Notes under the pieces: model-generated
Told to the model about the DNA's origin: nothing
The model's database searches: none
What the model saw: the letters and a program-made list of their open reading frames with translations, nothing else
Translations under genes and position numbers: made by a program
Assembly (NCBI GenBank): GCA_951640165.1
Contig: OX621240.1
Coordinates: forward strand, 11,978,713 to 12,042,712
Direction: 5' to 3'
DNA: 64,000 bases
Source of the DNA: Pseudoips prasinana
Taxonomy: Eukaryota; Arthropoda; Insecta; Lepidoptera; Nolidae
In this document: positions 21,074 through 31,385 of the stretch, one piece after another
Position numbering within the stretch: position 1 is the first letter of the stretch
How the letters are laid out: every line of letters starts with the position of its first letter

Positions 21074-21426
21074 AAAATAATGTCCGTCTAGCCGAATTCC
21101 GGCCACGGCGGCCAATCTCAATAGAGATCAGCATATTATAGCGCACAAGTGTGTGCGCGAACACAGGAGTACTTTCTGTTCCATCACTCTCTTGAACCGA
21201 TGGGACGCCTAGTGCCACGACCGGGAAGAGGTCAGTTACAGGACCGGCTTTACGTGTTCTCCGACGTCCGGGGGCATATCGCCGCCAATTCCCAGACTTC
21301 GGGCTGATGCTGAGGAATTTTCTTTTTACAGAAAACACCCAAAATTACTTTTGGCTTGACCTGGGATATGAACCCAGGACCTCGTTCTCTGCAGGTGAAC
21401 ACTCTACCGCTAGACCAACGAGGCTA
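21074..21426 (-). repeat. SINE-A, complete copy
   Basis: Full-length minus copy: head GCCTCGTTGGTCTAGCGGTA with B box GGTTCATATCC, through to the GGAATTCGGCTAGACGGACA end. No intact target duplication was picked out. Confidence 0.85.
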
Positions 21427-21472
21427 CCCTAAACATAGCCAACCCCTTCACAAAAACCTCATTTCATCAAAC

Positions 21473-21517
21473 AAATTTTAGACCCCTCGATGTTTTACAT
21501 TGAGGGGTCTAAAATTT
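21473..21517. repeat. 20-bp hairpin with 5-base loop
   Basis: AAATTTTAGACCCCTCGATG pairs with 21498-21517 except for one G-T pair; loop TTTTA. It resembles a terminator shape, but in an animal genome this is probably just a palindrome. Confidence 0.7.
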
Positions 21518-21871
21518 AAGTCCGACTGAACTAATGTTCCATTAAACATTACGATTAATGTATAAAATACGATTAAATCACATTATATGCTTAAGCGTAA
21601 TAATAAAATTATTTTTAATTGTATTCTAAAATATCTTTCGTTTTAGTTCTCAATGAATTTGAAAAAGAACAACCATCCTTTCTCAATTGAGCATGACAAT
21701 GGCTGAATTTACATTAGATTAAGTTTAAGTAATCAGAATATCGAAAGGATTTCACCTCTTCTTTTGTTAATAGTTGTCATAATCGACGTATATTTTGTAT
21801 ATATGTATTTATCGCATAAAATACCCTATAACATTTAAATTCCCACAATATCGTGGATGTCTTTTTTTTAA

Positions 21872-22095
21872 GACCCGCAGACACGGTTGGCAAGCACAGG
21901 CATTCCCCAGATGCATGTGCATGCCACCCGTGTCTGCGGGTGGGAATGTCGGACTCAAACCAACTAAAACAAACCTGCCGTGGACTTCTCTTGGCGCCTG
22001 ATGTATGGTGGGTATGCTGCTCCGGTGCCCACTTTTTGTGCCATGTCCCAGATAGTCGGGTCACGTACCCTGCGAGGGCTCTTGATTGACCTCCC
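21872..22095 (+). repeat. R5 repeat copy
   Basis: Blocks GTGTCTGCGGGTGGGAATGT, CCTGCCGTGGACTTCTCTTG and GTATGCTGCTCCGGTGCCC are shared with 30856 (minus), 35495 and 60888 (plus). Overlapping frames on both strands are not conserved between copies. Confidence 0.65.
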
Positions 22096-22099
22096 ATCG

Positions 22100-22840
22100 A
22101 GAATAACTATTGAAATAAATCGATAAGTTTCAAAAGTATATTCCGTATAGTTAATACTAGCCAACTGCCCACTTATTACCTAATTAAGTTTTATTTCATT
22201 TTAATCATTTAGGGTCACAAAAATACGGTGCAGTACAAGCCTATATTAAAAAATCTTATATCTTGAACATCCTGTGTGGTTAACAGAAATAAAAATAATG
22301 AAATAAGAAAAAAAATATTGCGATTAGATAAATACATTAAAAATAACCCGCTTATCCCGTAATGACATGATCCGGGCGCTTATTTTAATTTGAGAATATG
22401 GAAACGTTTCTATTATAATTTACTTAAAGTACGAATGACAGGTATTTAACAAGGATCGGAATATATCCAAGAAGAGTCAACGAGTAAAACCAACATTCCG
22501 TGCGACTTAAATAACACACATATAAGAAATAGTGTTTACAAAAGTATATAGTACATCAGAGTTGTTTCCTATGAGACTACTAAATACGGTCAAAATCTAA
22601 ATAGCGCGATTCAAGAAATTTTACAACGCCATCTAGTGACAAGCTGATAAACTAAAATTTGTATCACGATTCACAATATTTTCTCTACAGTAGTCGACGC
22701 TCCCAATTGTGAAATGAATCCCTGCGGCGCAAATTAGGTACTTCCCAAACATATAAGTTAAGGAGACGAACTATACTAAAATAAGTAACTCTTTTATGGG
22801 GCAATTTATAAGATTGTATAAAAAACTTCTCAATGATATT
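22100..22840. other. No recognised gene
   Basis: AT-rich sequence. Near 22725-22770 there is a short remnant like the SINE-E tail (TACTTCCCAAACATATAA). Nothing else stands out. Confidence 0.4.
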
Positions 22841-23209
22841 AATTGTCTACGAATAAGTTTAAACAAATTATTAAATATATGGAATTTATTCTGAAATAAA
22901 TTATTATTATTATTATTATTATTATTAAAGCCAAATTGTGTAGCATATTACAAAATTTCAGTTTATTTAAGTGACAAAAGTGCTTGGGATTGAGTTAATC
23001 TGATTAAACACACATGATTGTAATTAATGTTAAGTATATTTCATTTTAAAAAAGGATTCCTACTGAGTTTTCTGGCAGCGTTTCTCAGTAGCTGCCACAT
23101 CATGCACTGCACGGTAGGGTAAAAAATATGATTATAATAAAAATACGATTTCACATAAATGTAAAATATTTACGGAATAAATGATTTTTTACTTTGACTA
23201 TGGACTATA
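22841..23209 (+). repeat. R6 element, copy B
   Basis: Begins AATTGTCTACGAATAAGTTT, contains GCACTGCACGGTAGGGTAAA and ends TTTACGGAATAAATGATTTT followed by ACTTTGAC. It holds an extra (ATT)n insert at about 22870-22927 not found in copy A. Confidence 0.7.
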
Positions 23210-23788
23210 AAAAATAGTTGGCCTATGCAGTAAAAACCCAAAACACGAAGTGGCCACACTGTCGACTGTCTTAACCACTATGCCACACGGGCAGTCGTTT
23301 TGACGATATATTTATCACATAATTTAAAGAAAACTCACAAAATTTGTCAAGGAATGTTACGTTAGTACCCATTGTAAAAAGTTTTGCTTCAAAAAATAAC
23401 CCAAGTTTCTTCAATAAAATGTAGGCATATCTTAGTGTTTTCATCAAAAGTGCATGTAATTTTTAAACACCAACTGCTATATTCCCAACGCTTTAATGCA
23501 TTTACATATAATGTAATGTATTAAAACAAACAGTTGCCAAGTCGAGTTCAATGTTGATGATAGTATTTTCTGAAGATTGCCATTTCAGTGAGGTCGGGAC
23601 GGACAAGTTGAGAAACTTTCCTCCGAGCTTATGACTTTGTAGCTGCGAACGTGCAATGAATAGAGAAAATAAGGCTATAGAATAAAGGAAAAGAATAGTG
23701 TTATTCTTATACGCATATAATTATAATTGTATGTAAATATTGCTGATTTAGGAAACAATAAATAATTTGCAGTGCTCACTTTATTTTA
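23210..23788. other. Unrecognised sequence with a tRNA-like trace
   Basis: Near 23262-23296 the minus strand reads CTGCCCGTGTGGCATAGTGG, an A-box-like SINE head fragment. The remainder shows no feature. Confidence 0.35.
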
Positions 23789-24098
23789 TCTATACATATA
23801 ATAAAATCGTAGGAAAGTCGAAACTGTACATTGAATATTTTTTTTAAATGTTACTTTTGCGTGGGCTGCAGTCGATGTCGAATCCAAAATATAGGTTTTA
23901 GAATTTTTGTCTGTTTGTCTGTATGTATGCTCGGGCTAAACTCAAAAAGTAATGCATGGATTTACTTTAAATTTTGCATGAATATTACTACGAGGTCGGA
24001 TCAACATATAGCCTACATATTATCACCCTATGACCTACAGGGGAGGGGCTGTGATAATTATGAAATTTAACGCGGGTAAAACCGCGGGGCACAGCTAG
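23789..24098 (+). mobile_element. Non-autonomous Helitron-like element (Hel-2), complete copy
   Basis: Starts TCTATACATATAATAAAATC after an A; ends AACGCGGGTAAAACCGCG (short hairpin) then GGGCACAGCTAG before T. These are the TC start, subterminal hairpin, CTAG end and A/T target expected for Helitrons. No coding sequence. Confidence 0.8.
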
Positions 24099-24102
24099 TA
24101 TT

Positions 24103-24388
24103 TTATAAATCATCATAGCTCCCCCCCAACCCGTAACTGACAGCGTGATAATATGTAGCCCATATGTTGACCCGATCTCTTAGTAATATTCATGCAAAAT
24201 TTGAAGTAAATCCATGCAGTACTTTTTGAGTTTAGCCCGGACATACATACAGACACACAGACAAATATTCTAAAAACTATATTTTTGGCTTCGATAGGTA
24301 TCGATTGTATATCACGCCCCAAGTATCCTTTTAAAAAAATATTCCATGTACAGTTTTGACTTTCCTACGATTTTATAATATGTATAGA
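24103..24388 (-). mobile_element. Hel-2 copy, inverted and 3'-truncated
   Basis: Inverse orientation directly abutting the previous copy. It keeps the TCTATACATATTATAAAATC start (at 24388, minus) but lacks the hairpin and CTAG end. The pair forms a long imperfect inverted repeat. Confidence 0.75.
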
Positions 24389-25129
24389 TTATGTTTAAAA
24401 AATTAATTTCAGACCTCTTTTACATGAGTAATATTAATTAAAGTGTCGATGGAAATCGAACCCTAAGACCACAGGATAATGCCCATGTGCGTTAGTCATT
24501 CAATTTTATTAATAACTTGACGTAACGAAGACTCTGGCGTTATGAAGATTTTATTAATTCATTGTTATTAATTACGATTTTTACTATCGAAATATTTTTA
24601 ATTCACTGTTAGATTTCAAGGCACTGATTGATCATACCCAGAGATATTGATAAACATCGAGGTCATATTCACTAAACCACTGTTATATATTAGGAATACA
24701 CAGTAGCTTAAACGACTGAATGGATGGCATTAAATTTGAGTTTTATTTTTCGCCTGCATATAAAATTTTATGACACCAGCTTGATTGAAATCCATTCACC
24801 ATCTATAAAAAAAAGCGACCGTCAAAAGATCATGGGTGGGACCTGCCCTGTCTTCTGGTTTGCGGTTGTCACTCGAGAACAATTGCGGTCCAGCGGTCGT
24901 TGATATTTAAAATTTCATTTTGCCACGTCCATTTTATTTATGTTCGCGTTTATTCTTCCGCATCCAAAAGCTTATTCCATTCATGTCATATCATGCGGAT
25001 GCTACCTTAGGTATTTGCATGTCTTTCCATTAGTGTTAGCTGTATTCTTCCATTTTATATACCTCTTTACATCAGCCTAACCTCTATTAGCTACTTTTAA
25101 ATTTAAAACAATTGCAAATTTTTGTAATA
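24389..25129. other. No recognised feature
   Basis: AT-rich flank of the mariner. No gene supported. Confidence 0.4.
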
Positions 25130-26417
25130 TTAGGTCTTTACCTATGAAATTGCCGTTCTGCAGTACTGGCCATTTCAAATCAAAATAATTTTTGTTTGGC
25201 TAAGAATTCTAATTTCAAATTAATTTTATTTTAAAAACATGGATTCTTTTTTCCAAAAGTAGTCATTTCTTTATTGATTAGTGTTACATTTTAATCGCAT
25301 TTCAATCTTTTTCGTCATCATGGATACGTTAAAAATTCGAGTAATTATGGAATATGAGTACCGTCGTGGCAGCAACGCGGCACAAGCGGCACGCAACATC
25401 AACGACGTTTACGGAGCTAACACTACAAACCAACGCACCACCTGTTATTGGTTTGCTCGCTTCCGTTCTGGAAATTTCGACCTGAAAAATGAACCTCGCG
25501 GTCGTCCGAAGACTTTGGTCGACAATGACGAATTAAAGGCGGTTGTGGAAGCTGATGATACACAATCTACGGCTGAATTAGCAGCAGCTTTCGACGTTAG
25601 CGTCAAAACAATATTGGTCCATTTGCGTCAAATTGGCAAGGTAAAAAAGCTTGACAAATGGGTGCCCCACGAACTCAATGATCGCCAGCGCGAAGTACGC
25701 GTCGAGACGTGCCTTGCACTGCTCAACAGACACACAAATGAAGGAATTTTGAACCGCATTGTTACCTGCGATGAAAAATGGATTCTGTTTGATAACCGCA
25801 AGCGCTCAGCAAGTTGGTTGGATCCTGGTTCAGCACCTAAACAATGCCCTAAACGAAAACTTACCCCTAGAAAAGTGATGGTCACTGTTTGGTGGTCTAG
25901 CGCCGGTGTGATTCATCACAGCTTCTTACCAAACGGGGTGAGCATTACTGCAGATGTGTACTGTGAAGAACTGAGCACAATGATGGAGAAGCTGGCGCAT
26001 CTCCAACCAGCATTGGTCAATCGCTCGTCTCCGCTGCTCCTGCACGACAACGCGCGACCTCATACTGCACAGCAGACGGTCTCCAAGTTGCAAGAACTGG
26101 GGTTGAAAGCTCTCCGTCATCCGCCCTACTCACCAGACCTTGCGCCTACAGACTACTACTTTTTCCAGAATTTGGATAACTTCTTGGCGGGAAAAAAATT
26201 CAATACCCGAGAGGCAGTACAAAATGCCTTTGAAGAATTTGTTGCCTCCCGTCCAGCTGATTTCTTTAAGAAGGGCATCAATAAACTGCCACTGCGATGG
26301 CAAAGATGCATTGATTGCATGGGTGATTACTTCGATTAATACAAATAAAAAAATTCATGAAAAAAATTCGTTTAAATTTTTTCATACAAAACGGCAATTT
26401 CATAGGTAAAGACCTAT
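25130..26417 (+). mobile_element. mariner transposon, copy 2 (apparently intact)
   Basis: 1288 bp with the same inverted ends as copy 1 (TTAGGTCTTTACCTATGAAA and inverse) and TA duplications at 25128-25129 and 26418-26419. The gene is uninterrupted, so the element has the parts needed for its own movement; whether it is active cannot be seen from sequence. Confidence 0.95.
25320..26339 (+). CDS. mariner transposase, DD34D
   Basis: Catalyses cut-and-paste movement of its element at TA sites. The ATG at 25320 gives 339 residues, within the usual 330-350 for mariner transposases; an earlier in-frame ATG (25281) would add 13 residues but is less like the family start. An N-terminal helix-turn-helix region of about 110 residues is followed by GRPK near 61, WVPHEL at 114-119, and the catalytic triad D151 (TCDEKW), D243 (LLHDNARPHT) and D278 (SPDLAPTD); 34 residues separate the last two, the mariner hallmark. 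The ending is RWQRCIDCMGDYFD. No stop or frameshift. Subfamily (cecropia, irritans or mori type) was not resolved. Confidence 0.96.
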   Translation: MDTLKIRVIMEYEYRRGSNAAQAARNINDVYGANTTNQRTTCYWFARFRSGNFDLKNEPRGRPKTLVDNDELKAVVEADDTQSTAELAAAFDVSVKTILVHLRQIGKVKKLDKWVPHELNDRQREVRVETCLALLNRHTNEGILNRIVTCDEKWILFDNRKRSASWLDPGSAPKQCPKRKLTPRKVMVTVWWSSAGVIHHSFLPNGVSITADVYCEELSTMMEKLAHLQPALVNRSSPLLLHDNARPHTAQQTVSKLQELGLKALRHPPYSPDLAPTDYYFFQNLDNFLAGKKFNTREAVQNAFEEFVASRPADFFKKGINKLPLRWQRCIDCMGDYFD

Positions 26418-26591
26418 TATAAGCAATTTTACTCCTGCCTGACTACCTTTAGTTTCTTATTTTAAACTAGTGTACATATTTGAAATCTTGTAATTGGCCT
26501 TCATCTTCATTTTCATATGACATTTGTAATCTAGCTGTAAGCTTTCTAAAGCAATGAAATGTAATATAGATACTTGCTTTAATCGTAAGGG

Positions 26592-26805
26592 CCAGACACC
26601 TTAGTGTCCAAGTCATTCAAGTCATCGAGTAGGCCTCTGTTATTGCTTGACGATTAATGTCTAAGGACTACAGTCGGGACCGACAGCTTAATATATGTAC
26701 ACCCCAAAGCAGAGAGAAGCTCAGAAGTTTTACTACTTATGTGGTCACCCATATATAGAGTGACTACGAACGGCTAAAAGCAACTGACTTGAGCGTCTTG
26801 CTTTT
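26592..26805 (-). repeat. 5S-rRNA-derived SINE, diverged copy
   Basis: Minus strand shows ATATGGGTGACCAC (C-box-like), GTCGGTCCCGACTGTAG and AGAGGCCTACT in the order of the reference copy at 27955, but with many substitutions. The A-box part is missing. Confidence 0.5.
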
Positions 26806-27291
26806 AAATATAAGGTACTAAACACTAAACTTTTTTTCCCATGGTAATGCTTCCAAAAAACGCAACGCAAAACAGTCAACATTATAAGCGCTCGCTATCT
26901 AAGCAATTCGCTCAAACACGGTCCGTTTTTACTCAATGTCGTTAGGTGGTGATTTATTGTTATAGGCTCCATTTGTTCCTTTATAGTATGCATGTAAATA
27001 CCGCAAAGGATTACTTATACCAATAGAAATCGTTACGTGCCACGAATTTTGCTTTCGTTTTATTTTGATCGCGGTTTTGTTTGTGTCGCGGGATTTGTCA
27101 CGTTTAGAGCGATTTGGTTAAGGTACTTCGGTTTGTAATAAAACTGTTGTGTGTGACTTACTTAGAAATGTTTTCAACGAGTAGTATGAAGTTCGAATAT
27201 TAGCATCGATAGTGTAATTTTATTTTAATATAAGTCGTAATAATTGGTTTTGACATCAGAACATACTATATTACATTCTATAGGGGCAATT
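26806..27291. other. Unrecognised, mixed composition
   Basis: No repeat match. The stretch 27040-27140 is richer in GC (TTGATCGCGGTTTTG, TTGTGTCGCGGGATTTG), which could be a regulatory or exon region, but no motif decides it. Confidence 0.3.
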
Positions 27292-27557
27292 TTTATTCCA
27301 TCACTCTCATGATCTGATGGAACGACTAGCGGTAGAATCGAAAATAAATCAAGGACAGGACCGACGGCTTTCTGAGGCTCTGTGTTTCGAAATAATTTTC
27401 ATTTAGGAGTGTAATACCTCCAACTCCCAGATATCTGGCTGATACTGAGAATTTCCCTAATATAAAATCACAAAGGTCTTTTTTGGCCCGTCCCAGGATT
27501 TGAACCCTGGACCTCATTACCTGCAATTGAAAAAGCTATCGCTAGACAAACGAGGCA
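27292..27557 (-). repeat. SINE-A copy with small rearrangement
   Basis: Minus-strand head (GCCTCGTTTGTCTAGCGATA) and B box GGTTCAAATCC, with the mid-body partly replaced. The 66-codon minus frame inside is not a gene. Confidence 0.75.
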
Positions 27558-27760
27558 AAGTAACAAAACAGTATGCATCGGCCTGAAATACATTTATTCC
27601 GTATAATAATTATATACATGATTACCATAATAATGTCTTTGTTTGTTTCAAAACATGGCTAAATTGCAAGTATGGCAATTTAAAATTAAGGGAACATGAA
27701 AACAATAATATTGACCTACGTTTGGAATAAATATGTTGTTAATTTTAAACATCCAATTAA

Positions 27761-27910
27761 TACATACACTCACGCCTCTTTCCCAGAGGGGTAGGCAGAG
27801 ACAACGGATTTCCATTTGTCACGATCTTTGCACCCCTCTTTTGCCTCGATTACTGTCATTATATTCTTCATACATGCTCGCCAGTTTAGGGTACTTCTGA
27901 CCTGGCCTCT
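27761..27910 (-). repeat. Second non-LTR family, 3' end fragment
   Basis: In sense, matches the C-terminal coding end and tail at 45816-46228: it encodes the [20 protein letters not shown] ending and continues with GAGTGTATGTATTAATTGG. The family resembles RTE-type elements. Confidence 0.6.
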
Positions 27911-27954
27911 CCAATTAATAGCAGTTTGTGCGGCTTTTATATTTAGAAATTGTA

Positions 27955-28211
27955 GAGACGCTCATATCCAGATGCTCTCATCGGTCCGTAGGTGATTGGC
28001 GAGGTTAAGCAACTAAGGTCGCGGTCAGTCCATAGATGGGTGACCGCCCAAGTGGTTTAATTTCTGAGCGTCTCCGTGTGTCGCTGTGCACGTTAATTGT
28101 CGGTCCCGGTTGTAGCCATTAGGTAACAGTCGTTAAGCCATGACAGAGGCCTAATGGGCGGCTTGGACAACTCTAACACTAGGGTATCCTGCTCATACGA
28201 TAAGTAAGTAA
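27955..28211 (+). repeat. 5S-rRNA-derived SINE, best copy
   Basis: Residues 27981-28048 have the internal promoter of 5S rRNA: GAGGTTAAGCAAC (28001-28013) and AGATGGGTGACCGCC (28034-28048), spaced as in 5S genes. The 5S-like part is followed by a unique body (GTCGGTCCCGGTTGTAGCC, GGCGGCTTGGACAACTC) and a TAAGTAAGTAA tail. SINEs with 5S heads (SINE3 class) are known from some animals; the assignment here rests on these boxes. Confidence 0.8.
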
Positions 28212-28317
28212 TTAATGCAGCTTAACGTAACGCTAACTTACTTGTGTAAATATTAAAAATTTCGTTTGTAGCATTATTAGTAAAGCAATACGTAAATTCA
28301 TAACTGGTAAATTATAA

Positions 28318-28470
28318 ACTGATTCGTCCGGCAGGGTACAAACCAGCATCCTCTACCAGTCCAGAGCTGAGCTAGTTAGTTCCCTAGCCGAGGAAGTAAC
28401 AATTGTGGACATATCAGTCCAACATATTTCTATAAACCAAGGCGATGGAGTCGAGGAGATTACAGTTTAG
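28318..28470 (+). CDS. Possible terminal exon of an unidentified gene
   Basis: An open frame of 50 codons ends with the stop at 28468-28470. The most likely exon start is after the acceptor-like GTCCGGCAG at 28324-28332. The peptide is acidic and of ordinary protein composition (it includes SILYQSRAELVSSLAEEV and finishes DGVEEITV), unlike the surrounding AT-rich noise or any repeat here. I do not recognise the family and could not find upstream exons. A stop lies just upstream of the frame, so it is either a spliced last exon or chance. Confidence 0.4.
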   Translation, partial: TDSSGRVQTSILYQSRAELVSSLAEEVTIVDISVQHISINQGDGVEEITV

Positions 28471-28802
28471 TTTAAAGTAAAAGTTTCAGCATCGATGTCA
28501 TTAAACTTCTTTTCTTAAACACTATACACAATAACTTAGTTTTAATTAACTTTCAAATGTAGGTACTTCAGATACCAATAGATTTTATTACTTTTAACTT
28601 AGAACTGACCTTCCCCGTGTTTTAAGTTTTCTTTATCAATGTGATGTCTGCTTACTTTATTAGTTTAAATTAATTTAAGATATTTAGGGTAAACATAAAT
28701 TAGTGTTCAAGAATTATTTCCTCGAGCTCTTGGCTAAATTTCAGTAATGGCGAACAATTTCTAGCCGTCAACAAATGGCATATTAATTTATGTAAGTGTA
28801 TT
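28471..28802. other. No recognised feature; possible 3' UTR
   Basis: AT-rich sequence after the candidate exon; ATTAAA occurs near 28500. Nothing else. Confidence 0.25.
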
Positions 28803-28940
28803 TTGTCTGGCTGTAATTTATCTATAATATAATGTACTTAGAAATATATAAGTATATTTATCAGTTGTCGGGTTGGCATAGTGCAGGCTTCGCCTAGTTG
28901 AGATCAGATGGCAGTATGTTAATCGTCCCAAGAAATAATT
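28803..28940 (+). repeat. SINE-D 3' half
   Basis: Starts in the core (GTCTGGCTGTAATTTATCTA) and reads through GGCATAGTGCAGGCTTCGCC to a tail after GTCCCAAG. No head. Confidence 0.6.
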
Positions 28941-28991
28941 ATAAATTATAATTATTATATATATGGCTTAGGTGAGTGTCATGAGGATGAT

Positions 28992-29060
28992 CGCACACAT
29001 ACACACACACCTACACACACACACCTACACACCCACACACACACAAACACACACACACAG
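28992..29060 (+). repeat. CA microsatellite
   Basis: Interrupted (CA)n run with occasional CTA and CCA units. The small frame across it is an artefact of the repeat. Confidence 0.95.
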
Positions 29061-30164
29061 AGAACTCCCATTATACGAAGGCACAGCTATCCAGCACCAG
29101 GATTGGGATACTCGCAAGCGCAGGACCGATGGCGTTAACTTTATAATTTACTTGAGATACCTCTCGGGCTCGAGCTACTAAAATAAGGCTACATTAAAGA
29201 CAAATTAATATTTAATTAGTCTTATTTGAATAGGAAACCTTATGATAGATCTGTTATAATACTTAATAGATGTTTCAGTAAATAATACAGAAAAGTTATG
29301 ATTTGCCTGTTGTATGCAAATTTTTTCGAATTCTAACTTGAATCGAAATTGTTTTATATAGCATGAAAATGTGATTGCATGTCAAGTTATATCTCTGTTT
29401 TAAGTTAAATTTTAAATGTTTGATTTGATTAGATAGGTCAGTAGGTTAGGTAATTTGGCAGCTTGAATTACATACTTTAGAACATTTATTTATGTTTAGT
29501 TTAAATACATGTGGAATAAAATATTATCCTTTATTCCATTCAGAAACATACATATAAGTTAATTATTACAAAAAAAGGTGATGTAAATAGGCGAGCTTCG
29601 TTCATTAATAAATTTTTTTCCAGCAAACCATCAAGATAGTGAGATTTAAATATAACGGTTACAAGTACCTAGTGTACAACTAAATACCTATTATAATAAT
29701 GCACCTTGTCGGGTAAAAATATTGTTCAAATTCACATTAATATTTACATACCTTATAAAAATATATAATTATTATACTTTGGATAACTTAAATGAAACCT
29801 ATGTAGGTTTCATGTAAGTTATCCTGTTATATATATAAATTACTGCGATAGGAATAATTCCTCCTCCTCCTCATTCCTGGTAAAAACATAATTAATGAGC
29901 AAACAAAAAAGAACCGCAATCATAGCGGTAGAATCAATTGCTTTCCTTTTTTTTATTTGACTAGCAAACTTCCACTCCTAAATCTTGGTTGGCACCAGAC
30001 TAAAATTTAAGAGTAATAATTACACGTACTTTCACATACACACGATACTATACCGTATCGTGTGTATGTGAAAGTACGTGTCTTATGAAGACTTTTTTCA
30101 GTTTTGTGCAAGTTTCCATCAGCCGTGGCAGGAATCAACGCATTTCAGACTTCACACAAAATTT
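29061..30164. other. Unrecognised AT-rich sequence with two hairpins
   Basis: Contains a hairpin at 29781-29822 (GGATAACTT...ATGAAACCTA paired with its inverse) and the perfect palindrome at 30022-30081. No gene. Confidence 0.45.
30022..30081. repeat. Perfect 27-bp palindrome with 6-base loop
   Basis: Arms 30022-30048 and 30055-30081 match exactly around TATACC. Confidence 0.9.
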
Positions 30165-30345
30165 CTAATTATTTCAGCGACAAAAGTACTTGAAATTCAG
30201 ACGCCTTAAGTTAGCACATGTAATGTATTTAGTAAAAGGATATCTACTGAAATTGATGGCAGTGTCTTTCAGTAGCTGCTACGTCAGACACAATACGGTA
30301 AGGTTAAATAATTGCTAAATAAATGTAACAATTTTGAATTTAAAT
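30165..30345 (+). repeat. R6 element, diverged copy C
   Basis: Retains the order GACAAAAGTACTTGAAATTC, ACTGAAATTGATGGCAGTGT and AATACGGTAAGGTTAA of copies A and B. Confidence 0.5.
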
Positions 30346-30855
30346 TTAAATGTTCCTTACGCTCTTTTAAGAAATGGACTGTTTTACATCCGTAAACATC
30401 AAACTGGTGCAATGGCTTGTCACAAATCCCTTCATACGTTAATAATTCAAGAAGGGCAACAAATCAAGACGGAGCAACCCGTAGTCCGTCGCATAATCAA
30501 TGAGAATTATTGAACAGATTACGAGGGAAACTAATGTTTAACTATTGATACGACACCCAAGTTCTGAGCCCCCGGATTACACTTGTAAAATTATGCAGAT
30601 TCCTAGTCTTAAATTTGCTTAAGGAGTTTCCAATGGGTCGCTCGTGAGAAAGCGAACGCGAAGCGTTCAACGAGGCATTTGCCTTGGCAATATATTTTGT
30701 GTAAATCCAATCGCCTAGCTCACCGCTTCGCCTTTATTTACACACCGTTCATTAATCCTCAGTTTTAGTTCATTAAACCTTATTAGCATGAATTAACTAA
30801 AATATTGTGGGTGTAATATGCACACGATGTGTATACGCTCTAACGAGCTAGAAAT
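30346..30855. other. No recognised gene
   Basis: Unique-looking sequence. The phrase CTTATTAGCATGAA near 30779 recurs at about 31066 and 31167 across an R5 insertion. Confidence 0.4.
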
Positions 30856-31050
30856 TGCGGTACAGCGTGGTGGGGCACAGGAGCAGCAGACCCGGATTCC
30901 CGGGGCTCCTCCCATCAAGTGGCATGAGGAAGTCAACGGCATGTTTGTTTAGTCGGTGCGAGTCCGACATACCCACCCGTATACACTTTTTGCGGGTGGC
31001 ATGCGTAGGCATTACCCCTGCCAGATCAAAAACAGAAGTTATAGCGTGGT
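30856..31050 (-). repeat. R5 repeat, minus copy
   Basis: Carries GGCACCGGAGCAG-like and CGGGTGGGTATGTCGGACTC blocks in reverse orientation. Confidence 0.65.
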
Positions 31051-31385
31051 AGTCACCGCCAAGCTTATTAGCATGAAAGATTTAAAGAACGGTGGGTGTA
31101 TTTTGCCAGTGACAGCATGAATAAGGTAAACAACGGTAAGGTGAATTGTGCCAGTCCCCGCCATGCTTATTAGCATGAATCATTTGAAGAGTGATGAGTT
31201 TATTGTGTACTAGCTGGGACACTGGGTACTTTAAGTTTTTAACTTTTGCCTGGGTGCCAGCTGTCAAAATTCATAATTATAAGTCATTTAGAAAGAATGT
31301 AATCAGCAGGTCAGTGACAATAAAGTCACGTTTCAGACCTTAACACGATCAGACCAGCACCTTATGAATTATTCAAGGCAATTAT

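Noticed and set aside
21473..21517. Bacterial-type terminator
   Set aside because: The window is eukaryotic; the hairpin has no adjacent gene.
25628..25885. 85-codon minus frame inside mariner (also at 6833-7090)
   Set aside because: Shadow of the transposase gene on the other strand.
28001..28048. Genuine 5S rRNA gene
   Set aside because: Only the internal promoter region is 5S-like; the 5' and 3' ends of a 5S rRNA are absent and a SINE body follows.
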